Shown here in pieces: positions 10,991-21,673 of a DNA stretch of 44,419 nucleotides; within the stretch, counting starts at the first letter, position 1, and every line of letters starts with the position of its first letter. The notes under the pieces were generated by a model. It was not told where the DNA came from and searched no databases. It worked only from the letters and a program-made list of their open reading frames with translations. Source of the stretch: Chara braunii (taxonomy: Eukaryota > Streptophyta > Charophyceae > Charales > Characeae); assembly GCA_003427395.1 (NCBI GenBank), contig BFEA01000072.1, forward strand, positions 639,977 through 684,395, in the 5' to 3' direction. Made by a program: the position numbers and the translations under genes.

Positions 10991-12920
10991 AAAGTCAATA
11001 GATACAGTCCCAGTTCTGGTCTGAGTCAAGGGGTCAGTCCAGATCCAGACTTTCAAGTCCAAATCTAGGCTGAGAGGCCTCAGCAGCAGTTGAACCTCAT
11101 TGGGACTATACTGGGACACATGCAATGCAGGGTCTGGGACAAAGGAAAGGCTGAATTGAGCCAATGCAGACCCAGCGAGGAGTATAAAGGAAGCTGCCAG
11201 CCTCATTCCTCGCCAGATCTCCACTGGCTGTTTCTGCGTGGAAGTGCTGGAGCACTTGTGCTCTAAGTCAGTAGGAGCAGCGCTGGAAGAAGCAGATGCG
11301 CTGAGTGAGGGAAGAAGATTGCACGCTGGAAATGATGCAGCCATAGCTGCCCTGCGAGTTAGCACTAGTAGTGGAGGGTTAGTGTTAGTCAGCTATGAGT
11401 AGTATTCAGAGTAGATCCTCATGAGTGAAGAGTGTGTATGCATCATAGGAGGGAGGAGGAGACTGAGGCAGAGAGTGTTCATTCAAGGTTTGGCTATGGA
11501 AGATACTTACCTGAGTTGAATGTGAACTGCAGAGGTGGCGCTGATGAGTAGGGACCACATTGATGACTTGGAGACAATCTGCAGATGTAGCGCTGATACA
11601 TTGGAAGTCATATTGATGAGTTGACAAGAAATTTGTGTTGCGCTGATGCGCGCTGGACTCAGGGGAACTTTGAAACACTTTGTAATCGGTTCTCTTCTCA
11701 TCTACCTTTGTCCGTTGTGTGAGACTACTGATCATTGGGTGTGAGTATGATGCATGACATGTACACACTAGCATGAGATGGTCCCCAGGACCCATGCAAC
11801 TTGATTTTTTCCTGGTATTTGTGGGATCTGACTAGCGTCCTGACCTATTAACTTCTGCGATTTTCTGAGATTCTGTGTGCTGTGTTTTCTGAAATTGGGA
11901 TGGGATGGAATGGACTGCCTGTAGAGGCTAGGACGGACAGGGACCAAGTAGGGGACAGGTAGTACCCGGCAATGATTTTCCAGTAGCTTGGGCAGGCCCA
12001 ACAAAGGTCTGGCACAACTGGTAGCTTACAAAAAGGTCACGAGTATTCGAGCCCAAATCTAGATGTCCCCTGAGGTAGACTTGCACACTGCAATAATGTT
12101 CCCGGCAAAAGGCAGGAACTCCCGGTAGGTAGTACCCTGGAGAGGCAGCGGTAGGCGGGCTACCACAGCGTAAGTGAAGCTGTGAGGCCGCAGTGGAAGA
12201 GTATATCATTGGAGTGCAATGAGTGAACAGGTGTCTTACCCGGCAGTCATGCTGCTGCTCCCCCCAAAGAGGGCAGTTACGCAGAGTGCTTGAGGAGCAG
12301 TGAAGCTGGAGGGCGAGGTAGAGGTCTGGCTATGGTGGTAGAGGGTGAAGTGCCCCATGCTAGACAAAGGAGAACGGCAGTAGAAGGGAGTAGGAAGAGA
12401 CTCACCTTGGCTATGGTCGACCTTCATTCACTTCTTTGGTTGGCACAGTATCAAGAAGGCCCCAGCGTGGGTCCTGGTTGACTTTGTACATCTTCCGAGA
12501 GTGTGGCTATGGTGGGAGGAAATGGGACTAGCATAGTGGTGTTTGCATTTTCCTTGGAACATCCATGATGAATATGAAAGTTCTGCCACATTCCTAGGTG
12601 CTACGATGAGGGACAGAAGTGAGGCTGAAAGGTGGTCTCCTGAGTTGCTGGGAGTAACATGGGACACTTGGACATGATTCTTGTTCAGTCATTCATTTGT
12701 TGTTGCATTTAATTGATTATTAAGAGGAGGACGAGTACGGAGAAAAGGAAGAGATGAGGAGAAGGAACTGTGTAATTCTTCTTCTATAATTCTCTTTCTT
12801 CTAATCTACCTTTTATCTCTCTCCATCTCTTCGTTTGAATTTCAGCAAGTCTTGAATTTCTCAGGGAAATCTGCGATGTTCCCCCTGCATCCTCTGTCAC
12901 TAGTCGAGACCACATGAAGA
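10991..12920. other. No recognisable gene; octamer GGCTATGG recurs
   Basis: Short frames on both strands lack family motifs. GCTATGG/CCATAGC occurs at about 11340, 11495, 12327, 12408 and 12502, a word that also marks the beta and gamma repeats, so this stretch may be diverged copies of them. No coding call is made. Confidence 0.4.
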
Positions 12921-12924
12921 AAAA

Positions 12925-12972
12925 TGAAGGATGAGCAAGGTGGGGGGAAGAAGGATGAGCAAGGTGGGGGGG
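12925..12972. repeat. Two-unit tandem repeat ending in a G run
   Basis: AAGGATGAGCAAGGTGGGGG is present twice in a row, the second followed by a run of G. Confidence 0.75.
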
Positions 12973-13108
12973 GGGGGCGGCCTTGGGGTTGGGTTCTGGT
13001 GCCCCCCAGAACCTTACCCCTGGGGCCCCCACGGGGCGCAGTGGGATCAGCGACACAAGCAACAACCCCGAAGGCGGTAGTAATGGTTTCGGGCAAGAAA
13101 AATGGGAT

Positions 13109-13294
13109 GCTGGACCCGGTTTCCAGCAGAGTTCGAGGCGTGTGGAAAGTTTTATGGGATGCTCAACCCGGTTTCCAGCAGGCGCCAGGCGCCTAGGCTT
13201 TTTGGAATTTTAAGGGACGCTGGACCTGGTTTCCAGCAGGTGACGCTCCCCACCAATAGAATGGAGCTTTCAAAAACAAACAAACAAAAAAAAA
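13109..13294 (+). repeat. Delta repeat, three hairpin cores in tandem with A-rich tail
   Basis: GCTGGACCCGGTTTCCAGC (13109-13127) recurs with changes at 13161-13179 and 13219-13237. Each core is an inverted repeat (GCTGGA..TCCAGC), damaged in the middle copy. The last is followed by TGACGCTCCCCACCAATAGA, GGAGC and an A-rich tail at 13271-13294. The tail gives a plus orientation and suggests a retroposed 3' end. The same sequence lies downstream of LINE-D and LINE-E. Confidence 0.75.
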
Positions 13295-13589
13295 GTCTTG
13301 CATTTCTCGTAATTTGAGGTTTGCACTATGGATGGAGCACATTCATAACATACATGTATCTGAACGGCGTGCAGAGTCTGCATACCAGATACATTCACAC
13401 TGATCTAACATTGTGAATGTATCAAGACCAATTTCGGCTTCGGACACCATTAGCATGATGTGCAGTGTAGTGCGGCCCTTCATCCAACTGTCTTCTTCTT
13501 CTTTTCTTTTTTCTTTTTTGGAAACGGCGATGGCCTTGAGGTATCGTCATAAAATGGTCCTTTCTGCAAGGAATGAGCCCTCGCGGGGC

Positions 13590-14560
13590 CCTTATCAGAT
13601 GTACAAAGTAATTTGGGCTACGGCCCCTTGCAAGCCCGTGCCCGCCTAAGTGAAGGCGGGCCTGAATATTCACGTGAGGCCTGTTTTCGACATTTTCCAT
13701 ATGTGGGTACTCAGAGAGTTGCAGCACGCCAGTTGGTTACAAAGCAATGTGAGCCTCCAGGCTCTTCCAGAAGCAAAGGGCTGCGCTGTACAGCTGAGCC
13801 CAGGGCTCAAGTGGTTGCGCCCTGGGAACACACTGTCTGAGGCCGACACATCACGGACTGCTTACGGGCCAATGAGGAAGCAGCATTGTCGTCACACATA
13901 GGCCGCGAACCAATGAGAATGCTGCAAACACTTGGAGGCTGGGTGGCTGCCTGGACGTGCCTAACTGCGCGAGGCCCAGGCCAGTATCTGAAACTGCGCC
14001 TGGGCGCAGACACCTGGGGCCAGAGGCAAGCTACTGGGCCCCCACACGCCTGGACTGGCCAGCCAGCAGCGAACACTTTCCATATAGGAAAGTGTGTGCC
14101 CCATGGACGGGCATTCTGGCCTTGGCAGGCAATGCGGACACGCTGCTGCGTTGCTGCGCTAGTGTCTGCACGGGCGCTGCCGGTCGGACAAGCGCACGGG
14201 CACTGAGGTGAGGGGCGCTGCTGAGGCAGCGGGCGCGCAGTGGCCATAGCCGGGCTGCAGGGGCGCAGGCAGGTGATGGCGAAGGTGGTCTTCGGCTAGG
14301 AGGCGCATGAGGTGGGAGACGAGGGGTGATAAGGAGAGAGAACATACCTGGTGTATGCTGGAGGTCGGCATTGGTGTTGACATCAAGTACATTGGTCTTC
14401 GACTTCGATGTGATCCTGTTGCAAGAACGTACATAGGTAGATAGGCTAAGTAGAGTAGGCTGGGCGCTAGGCGCCAGACAGTAGGAGCGACCTTGGATAC
14501 AGTGTTGGTGCGACCAGGGACAGTCGGCATTGACACTCAAGTTCTTTGTATTGCGCTTAT
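13590..14560. repeat. Beta dispersed repeat, copy 1
   Basis: It shares an ordered series of blocks with 42770-43520: CTAAGTGAAGGCGGGCCTG, AGCTACTGGG, GGAAAGTGTG, GCCATAGCC and CATACCTGG. Both copies run in the same direction. No domain is recognised in its frames and its class is unknown. Confidence 0.6.
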
Positions 14561-14723
14561 TTGGATGGAATCTTGGTGCATTGTGCTCTCTGCTTGGTAC
14601 AAGACTATCCGGACTACTTTGTGATTTTGTAACTTGGTTTTCTGACTATCGCTCTCGCTCATATTCCCTGCATTTCCGACATCCGTGGTAAAATTGGAAC
14701 GATACAGAGAAGATCAGCTGGTC

Positions 14724-14807
14724 CTGGCTAAACCAGGATTCGAACTCGGGTCTGTTCATCAACAGTTCATGGGTGTGTAGTACTGTGTACCATTCAGCCA
14801 CACGGGC
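14724..14807 (-). repeat. tRNA-like sequence with A and B boxes (SINE head or tRNA pseudogene)
   Basis: The minus strand has an A-box match TGGCTGAATGG (14800-14790) and a B-box match GAGTTCGAATCC (14748-14737), 42 bp apart, as in a tRNA with a long variable arm (Ser/Leu-like). The 5' acceptor GCCCGTG does not pair with the sequence after the B box, so a working tRNA is unlikely. Downstream sequence is unrecognised, so a SINE remains a guess. Confidence 0.5.
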
Positions 14808-15210
14808 TGTCTGTACTTTGTCCTCTTTGACCCCAACATTTTTTCTGTTTTTAATAACTTCTTATCTTTTTTTCTTTTGTTTTTCGTTTTTTATTTTCAT
14901 GGACCCTTGCGTGTAGAGAAGAACAAACCATTCGCCAATTCGTTTCTTCTGTCTTTATGCTCTTCTTCTTCAGATTTTTTTTTTTGGCCGTCTAGAAAAA
15001 GGTTTTGTCTGGTTTTTTTTTTTTTTTAAAGAAAAAAAAAAGAAAAAGGTTTTGTCCTTGAGCAATGTTACAATGCAACAATCAGCGCATAGAGATATTC
15101 AGTTCAGTCGACGACTCTGCTCAAAACATGAACTGACTTCCAGCAAAAAGCTACATGCATGTTTCTTGGTGTGTGTACAGCAGTTCGTTAGAACAGTGCC
15201 CCAAACGATC
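14808..15210. other. No gene; pyrimidine and A/T runs
   Basis: This stretch contains several T-rich runs (about 14865-15040) and an A-rich stretch near 15030. No motif or repeat copy was recognised. Confidence 0.5.
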
Positions 15211-15342
15211 TCAAGGATGTAGACCAAGGCCATCCAACAGACTTGAATTCTGTGTTGGTGCGCAGCTTGCTACAAGTTTCCTCCAGCGGCCAATGCTCTT
15301 TAAGGGAAAGGGATGTGATTGAGTGACTTCAGGTAATCTTAC

Positions 15343-15534
15343 CGGGAATGCAAACCTGTATGGCTGTGCTCCCTCCACAAAACACATCTTCTCCTCTGAG
15401 CTCCCCTCTCGAAACACTGGCGTGGGTGAATGGCTGGAATTCAGAGGATACAGATCTGGACCCAGCAGAATAGGCACAGTAGGATATCGTGCAGCGTCCT
15501 TCTGCACCAGCACAAAGGGTGGAGAGAAGCTCGA
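15343..15534 (-). CDS. Candidate host exon, 64 codons, unknown protein
   Basis: A minus-strand stretch lies between an acceptor-like sequence (pyrimidine-rich, then ATGCAG ending at 15535) and a donor-like sequence (CCCG, then GTAAGA). It is exactly 192 bp, open in one frame with matching phase 0 at both ends, and encodes a segment beginning SSFSPPFVLVQKDAA and ending GAQPYRFAFP. It does not resemble any transposon domain I know. The frame also stays open past the donor to a stop at 15211, so the right border is uncertain. Product unknown; it could be a chance frame. Confidence 0.4.
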
Positions 15535-15608
15535 CTGCATCCAGAAAGCACAAAGAAGTTGAAAGAAAACAAAAACGTGTGATTGCAATTATGACACTTC
15601 GCCAAAAA

Positions 15609-15729
15609 TGAAGTTGTGATCTGGCTGTTCTGGTGAAATTGATGTCCGTTATATGGAGTGTCAAACTCAACTGAAATCTGTCCTATGATGCCTATACACA
15701 TTGGAAAGTCCCATGATCTGTTCAAATGC
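15609..15729 (-). CDS. Candidate host exon upstream of the previous one, low confidence
   Basis: After an acceptor-like ATCATGCAG (ending at 15730), one minus-strand frame is open and reads HLNRSWDFPMCIGIIGQ. It continues with ISVEFDTPYNGHQF. The only nearby GT donor is weak and its phase does not match the neighbouring exon, so linkage is unproven. Confidence 0.25.
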
Positions 15730-15734
15730 CTGCA

Positions 15735-16460
15735 TGATTATGCAGTTATTCAGAGTTATTCGAATGCCATCATTCTTCACAGGACACCCTGGAAAGTTGT
15801 GGAAACGAACTGTTCACAGCTCTAATATTTGCCCCCTCACAGCCTCTACAATTTTTTTGGCCAGTTGTTGACATAACAGCAAACAGGATGTTAAGACGGA
15901 TCCATTTGCATCTTCCACTGTTCAGGCATGCCAGTGAACAGCCCAATCTTCAGGCATAGAAGTGAATCACCGAGATGTAGGGGCATCAGAGCATATATTC
16001 CTTTTCCCAACACTTTTCCCTTTTTAGTGTGAGGACTGAGGAACTATTTTGTCCGCATCATAGCATAATGAGGAGCCTCATAAACAACCCAGGGATATGC
16101 ACCGGCGCTCAAGGATGAAATAGGAGTAGCCATCCTCTAAGTCCTGCTCCTGACCAACAAAAAGATCAGTCCGTGGGCATCACCCGGCTGTTTCACTACT
16201 CTGTTGTTCCTTGTCTACTTTGCATCTCGGCATCAACAAGCAAATGAATAAGTTGACAGTTTGTGTTTCGGTCTCTTGAACAGCGAAGGAAGCAAGGCAT
16301 GTACCCTTCTCTTTTCATCTCATCTCCGGAAGGCACATAGTATAGACATGTCTTCAACACAAATGAATAACAAAGATGTGATAAGAGCAAATGACGAGGA
16401 GGAGGGGAGATGGAATTGAGAAGAGAGACGAAGATGTTATGATTCTGGCTCCCTTCTTCT
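15735..16460. other. No recognisable gene
   Basis: Sequence of ordinary composition. A minus-strand frame around 16196-16370 is open but has no clear splice borders or domain. Confidence 0.4.
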
Positions 16461-16461
16461 T

Positions 16462-16606
16462 TAAAAAAAGAAAAGAAAAAGAAAAGAAAAAGAAAACACC
16501 CACCAAGTTTGCTAGGAGTGATGGTAAGAGCATGCACCTCTATCAGCTTGGTTCATGGCTCTCATCTATTGGTGGGGAGCAGCACCACCTGGAAAGCGGG
16601 TCCAGC
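16462..16606 (-). repeat. Delta repeat, minus-strand copy
   Basis: In the minus direction it reads GCTGGACCCGCTTTCCAGG, then GCTCCCCACCAATAGA, then a diverged CATCACTCCTAGCAA block, matching 40588-40689. A pyrimidine-rich stretch on this strand (16500-16462) bounds it. Confidence 0.65.
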
Positions 16607-16675
16607 GTCCCTCATACAATCTGAAAATTGTTTGCTTTGGGAAAATAATTGTCTGACAAGTGAGCGAATAACTCA

Positions 16676-16842
16676 AAAAAAGACAATGCCATTTAATTGC
16701 AACTGAAATGAAAGAACTTGGAAAGAGAAATACACAAAGGAGAAAGAAGAAGATGTACACCAGGAAAGACCAATGTCAAATCCCCCTTCAACTCGCCATC
16801 ACCTTCAATCTCCTTATCTACCCCAAACTCTTCATTACAACA

Positions 16843-16898
<56 letters not shown>

Positions 16899-17260
16899 AT
16901 GAATGAACCAGAACCAATGTCCGAATCTCCTCCTTAATGCCAGCAACTCATGATTTCCACCACAGCCATGTCCTACACCTTCTTCCACCTTCTACTGGTA
17001 GGTGGATATGGAGGACTAGCAGAGCCCTGCTCCGATGTTCAAAGGACGAGGCAAAGCTGATGTGCCTACTACGGCCACCATGTGATGCCCAAAGTCACGC
17101 CCAGCGTGACTTCCTGATCGGAGTGGGAGTAGGCGCGGAAGTGCAAAGTGGGGGGTGTGCCAAGGATTTTTGGAAAGTAGGGGTTGGAGTCCCAGGTAGG
17201 AACTGGGATCTCCAGTGCCAGGGTTCCAGGGACCACACAAAATTAGCTCAAGTGCCAGTG
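16676..17260. repeat. Gamma dispersed repeat, copy 1
   Basis: Its left part matches 43678 onward: AAGACAATGCCA, AATTGC, GAAATGAAAG, then AGAAAGAAGAAGATG and CACCAG. After that come a trinucleotide run, GAATGAACCAGAA and GTTCAAAGGAC. The same order occurs in the copy at 43678-44419. It is shorter and diverged on the right. Class unknown. Confidence 0.6.
16843..16896. repeat. (AAT)18 microsatellite
   Basis: Eighteen perfect AAT units inside gamma copy 1; copy 2 has only a short AAT run at the same place. Confidence 0.95.
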
Positions 17261-17324
17261 GCAACGAAAGGACTTAATTAGAAGAGGGGCAAAAAGGGTC
17301 GACGCACGTATCGGCGCCATCATA

Positions 17325-17543
17325 TCAGCGACGTCGTTGGCGACGGCCCTTCCCGGGATAGTGGACGTCCCGAAAAAAATGGGGATCGCAGAGGTCCAAG
17401 TCCGACGCGGAGGGCCTCAGTTGAAGGCTCCTGGAGCAAAGCTCGTCTTCACTGCGGACCCTGCGGGTCAAGCCGAGCATGCAGAAAGTGTAATCCTGCC
17501 TGCACTGGAAGCACGTGATGCGGGGCCACTCGTAGGCGATCAC
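17325..17543 (-). pseudogene. Possible LINE ORF1 zinc-knuckle fragment
   Basis: A minus-strand frame contains PRITCFQCRQDYTFC, close to the LINE-A knuckle CFKCRQRGHLG, but the histidine is missing and the spacing is altered. The rest (VRSEDELCSRSLQ and on) is not recognised. If real it is a decayed ORF1 piece from another LINE family; chance similarity is possible. Confidence 0.3.
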
Positions 17544-18820
17544 GGGTCAGGGAATGACAGTCGGTCTGTGATATGGGATGAGAGTGTAATAGGGTTGGTA
17601 TTCCGTTTCAATGCTGACCAACCCCGGTTGAGCATATCCTTGAGTCCATCGTTGATCAGGATACTGGGTGGGGCGCTGGGTTCGGCCCAAGGCTTCCTGA
17701 ATGTCCCACTTGCAGACTCGTTCTTGGCCTGTACGGCAAGGGAAGGGGGTGGGCCGGAGACTTCGGGGCGGGTTATCGGCGCAGAGCTGTTTCAGACAGG
17801 CTCAATCAGTTACCCTGAATGATGTTCTGAACTTCATGTCTGCTGCCGATATGCTCAACGCCCGATGGTTAGTTCACGGATCAGCAAGCAAAGGAAACTT
17901 CAAATCAATACAGCATGCAAAAAGACAATTTCCCTACTCAAAGTTCCCAAATCAAGCCGTCCCAATTATCAGTGCATTCTATCAGGGCGAGCGGATTTGC
18001 CACGTCAGACATGCAAGGAGACAAGTAGACCCTGCCTCAATCAAAATTGTAGCTAAAGTCACAAAGAGTCAAACACATTCATACACAACCGTGAGCGCAT
18101 TGCATTCCCATGTCAAAATTTTAGAAAGGAGGAGGAGGAGAGAGCGAGATCAATGAGACAACCAAAACCCACCACCCTCTCTCTCCCCTTGTCATCACCC
18201 ACTTCCATTCTCAGTGCAGGCAGTCTGTCGCCTTGCACACACCATCTACCCGGAGTCGTCACCCCGCTTGGTCCCATTGCACAAGCCGGGTTTGCCCGTG
18301 TCCCGCAATCCATCGCGACCACATGTCAACCCTGCACAATCACTACCAGCTCGTCAGATCGCCCAACTCTGCAACTCACCTCATCACCCGCGTTCTGGTT
18401 AGCCGATCCTCTCGACCGCGCCAACTCCAAAGCTTAGATTAGAGAGACCTAATGTCATGCTTTAGGTGTGATATAGTGGGGATTGCCTGCACGGGATAAC
18501 TGGGACTTGAGATGGGAACGATCAGCAGGCCTGTACCGCGGTGTGGGGGACTAAGCCACTCTCCATGCATCGATCCTGGCATGCATCATTCTGGCCAATG
18601 AGAAAAGAGAGAAGGCAGGAAAAAGCATGGGCGCCAAGAGATCAGCGGGGAAATATTACAATTACATGCCGTGGAGGACCAAGAGGATTGACAGTTGAGA
18701 TTAGAGTTGGGGGCGCAGTGGAAAGAGAGTGCAGCAGGATGCACGCGAGCATGAAGCAGCGTTCAGTTACGGCCGAACTCAGAGAAATGCAGCGAGCCCA
18801 AATTCGTATGCTAATTAAAG
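17544..18820. other. No recognisable gene
   Basis: A 161-codon plus-strand frame (17337-17822) has no known domain and looks like the antisense shadow of the fragment above. The stretch 18150-18440 has short overlapping frames with no motif. The start of the long frame beginning at 18541 lies here but is not LINE sequence. Confidence 0.4.
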
Positions 18821-18856
18821 TCCTAATCCCAACCGAAAAAATCCTGATTAAATCAA

Positions 18857-20290
18857 ACACATCTGGGATGTCCCAAACAAAACCTGGAAATCAGAACCTA
18901 CGAGACAAGCTAAAAGGAGTACATCGCCTTCAAACCAACTTAAATCACGTCATAGACTGCATTCCTCAACACTGGAGAATCCTGCTAAAATCAGACCAAA
19001 AATGGCAATATGGAGACTGGGCTACCACAATTGACTCCCCATCAACTCAGGAAGCCCTTTCCTTCAAGAACTATGAATCCCACAACAACCGCTGGATCTG
19101 CTGCGGCATTTACACCTTAGAGGAACCAGGAAACCTGGCAAGCTACATCAATAACAAAAGTAGAGCAGAAGGAGCATTCAAAAATAACAACCTGAGAAGA
19201 ATCAGAGTCCTAACAGGAGAAAGAAACAGACGACACAAACCCCACATCAGTGTTTGCAACCTAGAGATCGACCCAACGGAATGGACATGGAACACCTCGT
19301 CTAGCACCTCCCCCACCCCAAACCTATATAAGTTAATTGACTACACACCCAAACTAGGATATCGTCTCTTCACCAAACCCATATCAATATCCAACACGCT
19401 ACATAACAGGTGGGCGAAGGAGGAAACACAACTAATCAACACTCACCTCAAACCTCCCTGGGCCGCAATCTTCTCCGCTAGACCGGTCAAGTTGGCCAGC
19501 CTGAGATGGCTAATAGCCTTCAGAGCAGTACCTGTAAATCAATGGCTGGCTTCTAGACGTAAACACACTAACAACTCACAGCAAGACTCCTGGCGCAAGG
19601 TATGCAACCTCAATTCCCCTGAATCCCTGAATCACTGTTTCATAGACTGCCCGAAGGCCAGATCCCTCTGGCAAGCATTAGAGCTATCATGGAACAAAAT
19701 CTCAAACACTCCCCTCCTAATTAACCCAGCCACATTATTCCTCGATCTCAAACAATCACCCCCACTCAAAGGCTTCGAAGCCTTCTTCTCCTCTCAAATT
19801 AAAAAAAGCACGCTCTGGGCCATATCGAAAAACAGATGCGACAGCACCTTCCATGACAGACTCACCACCCCAGATACCCCACTCATCATCATTAAACAAT
19901 TAATAAACACCGAAATCCACGCTCCCTGGAAGAAACAACTGAAACCACCAGTACTTCCTAGAGTCGTGCCCGTTAACCCGCCATGATTTTAGGAAACGTA
20001 CGGGCTACTACATGAGCGCCCAAATTCATCCGACTAGAAACATTTCTACTCTATTTTTTACCGTGGCCGATAGCTGAGCCAAGTACTGGTGGTTTAAACT
20101 ACTCCCCACCGACCTCGACAAAAAAACCGAAAAAATAAAAAAACTCTCAACCTCTAAATTAGGCAATGGCATTCCTGGCACAATAAACAACGACAGACTT
20201 GTTCTCAAAAACTGGCTAGTCTTACCACAGACACAAAACAGCTCTACAACTCCCCTAACCCACACATCGACTGTCAAATCAGCTACACAG
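18857..20290 (+). pseudogene. LINE-B ORF2 C-terminal part (connection region and zf-RVT)
   Basis: A frameshift near 18897 joins two frames; from there one frame is open to 19986. It matches LINE-C closely: LRDKLKG..QTNLNHVIDCIP, LRWLIAFRAVPVNQWL, SLNHCFIDCPKARSLWQAL, STLWAISKNRCDSTFHDRL. In the finger the first cysteine is arginine (WRKVC where LINE-C has WCRVC). The last residues before the stop (VLPRVVPVNPP) and the TGA come from the inserted 154-bp element; the original reading resumes after it near 20096. The long frame's apparent start at 18541 lies in unrelated sequence, so it is not a real start. Confidence 0.8.
19942..20095. mobile_element. 154-bp inverted-repeat MITE inside LINE-B
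   Basis: The perfect 14-bp inverted termini AAACCACCAGTACT (19942-19955) and AGTACTGGTGGTTT (20082-20095) enclose 126 bp with no coding. LINE-C lacks this block at the same point of its ORF2, which proves an insertion. No clear target duplication is visible, so the superfamily is undetermined. Confidence 0.75.
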
Positions 20291-20799
20291 CACTACTCCA
20301 CAATAGGACCAACAAATACCCCTCCCCCCGACTTAACAAACTCACTCCACCCCCTCCCCCTACCACCGAGAGTCCACCCTCACATCACCAGACACACCAA
20401 CCACTCATCCCTTCCCTCCCCCACACCCCCTGTACACTAACCTATAACCTACGCATATTCAAAACCCCAACCCATAACCTAGCCACCCCCATAGCCGATT
20501 CACCTACCCCACGATGAACACCTCCTCCAGAACACAAGTAGACCTCTCCCCCACTAGTAAACGTTTCCTAGAGCTCATACCTTCCCCTGCAAACACTATA
20601 GGCGAAATCAGCAGTTATAACACGGAAAAGACCTCCCAGGGACAGGGTACAGACATAGAGGCAACTAGCAAGACAGTAGGTTTGTAACATCAAGCACTTT
20701 ACCAAGTCAAGCTGAATTCAGGTCCACCGGAAAAAGCAAGGGTTCAAGATAGGTAGTAAATAGAATAGCACTCAAGTGTAGCAGTTTAACATTGCAGAC
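20291..20799 (+). other. LINE-B 3' untranslated region
   Basis: C-rich, G-poor plus strand (20280-20530), like the same part of LINE-C. A 58-codon frame at 20515-20691 (starting MNTSSRTQVDLSPTS) has no match that I recognise. Confidence 0.55.
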
Positions 20800-21018
20800 T
20801 AACTTAGGCAGGCGTGAAGAATGGTACATCCTTCCCTAGGGAAGCAATCAATGCCATTTTTCGGGCCTCCACACCAGAAGGGGGAGGAGCGCGAGTGAGT
20901 ATCTGTTGTAAATTTCCTGACTTGCCGGGGGAATAGGAACCGGATTGACGCTCCCCAGAATGCAAAAGGAGCCAGAACCCTAAGGTTCTGTTTTTTTGAA
21001 AAAAAAAAAGAAAAAAAG
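20800..21018 (+). repeat. Alpha module copy 4: LINE-B 3' end
   Basis: The plus strand carries CTTCCCTAGGGAAG (20831-20844) followed by CAATCAATG, then GACGCTCCCCAGAATG with GGAGC, then CAGAACC-CTAA-GGTTCTG (20973-20990), a perfect 7-bp stem. An A-rich tail (about 20998-21017) follows. This copy has the cleanest stems. Confidence 0.8.
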
Positions 21019-21239
21019 GAGAACTCGACGTCAGCATCTTCTTCTTGCGCTCACTAAGGTGCATCCTAACTGCCGATAGTTGGAAAAAGAACATGGGGAT
21101 GGGCCTTCTAAGAAGGGGAGAAAGGAAATGCACCAGCGCCCCGGCCCACCGTAGTAATACACGGGCCTCATTTGGGCTTGACATTCTCCGCGCAGAAGAT
21201 CGCGAGCATCAGAAAGGAGATCATCACAGTCATGCCTAT

Positions 21240-21610
21240 CTCTACTCCGAAGTCTTCCTTGGTGCAGAGCCAACCAAGAAGATGAAGATGTCCACCATAG
21301 CCAAGTAAGCACCCCTGCCATCCTTGCTCACCTTCTTCCTCCTCCTCCTCCTACACCCTGGAGCCTTCCATCCTGGTCCACTCACCATAGCTGAGTGGAG
21401 GGGCCAGGCCACCTTCTTCCTCCCCAGCGCTGGACTCACCAAGCACTTGCTCCAGCAGCATGACCCCAAACTTGCACAACGCAAATTGAGGAGGAGCACT
21501 TCGCTCCTCCAGAAGATATACCGAGCAGCTTCCTCTTGGACGGTGACTTTCCAGGCTGCTCGGTCTCCCAAGCTACAGGTACCTTCCTCCTTTTGGAGGG
21601 AAACATGATT
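21240..21610. repeat. Gamma dispersed repeat, copy 3 (right part)
   Basis: It matches the right end of the window in order: GTCCACCATAGCCAAG followed by TAAG, CTTCTTCCTCCTCCTC, CAGCGCTG, TGCTCCAGCAGCATG, CGCAAATTGAGGAGGAGC, GAAGATATA, GGTGACTT. It abuts the left target duplication of LINE-C. Confidence 0.7.
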
Positions 21611-21656
21611 GCAGGTCTGATATCCTTCGCTACAGGCCCTAAACTCAAACTACTGG

Positions 21657-21673
21657 ACCTGTACACCTAGACC
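21657..21673. repeat. LINE-C target-site duplication, 3' side
   Basis: ACCTGTACACCTAGACC directly precedes the T-run of LINE-C and matches 30490-30506 at 15 of 17 positions. Confidence 0.8.

Larger units (their letters stand above)
18830..21018 (+). mobile_element. LINE-B: 5'-truncated LINE of the LINE-C subfamily
   Basis: Homology to LINE-C begins in the ORF2 connection region: IKHIWDVPNKTWK at about 18857 matches IKHIWDDQNKVWK of LINE-C. It runs through the zf-RVT finger and a C-rich 3' UTR to the alpha module at 20800-21018 with a terminal A-rich tail. 5' truncation is typical of LINE insertions. No convincing target-site duplication was found; GAACTC occurs on both sides but is too short to count. 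No telomeric heptamers are seen in its 3' UTR, unlike LINE-A and LINE-C. Confidence 0.8.

Noticed and set aside
14724-14807. Functional tRNA gene
   Set aside because: A and B boxes are good but the acceptor ends do not pair.
18541-19986. A 481-codon ORF as an intact gene
   Set aside because: Its first ~110 codons are unrelated sequence, a frameshift is visible near 18897, and the stop comes from an inserted MITE; it is LINE-B debris.
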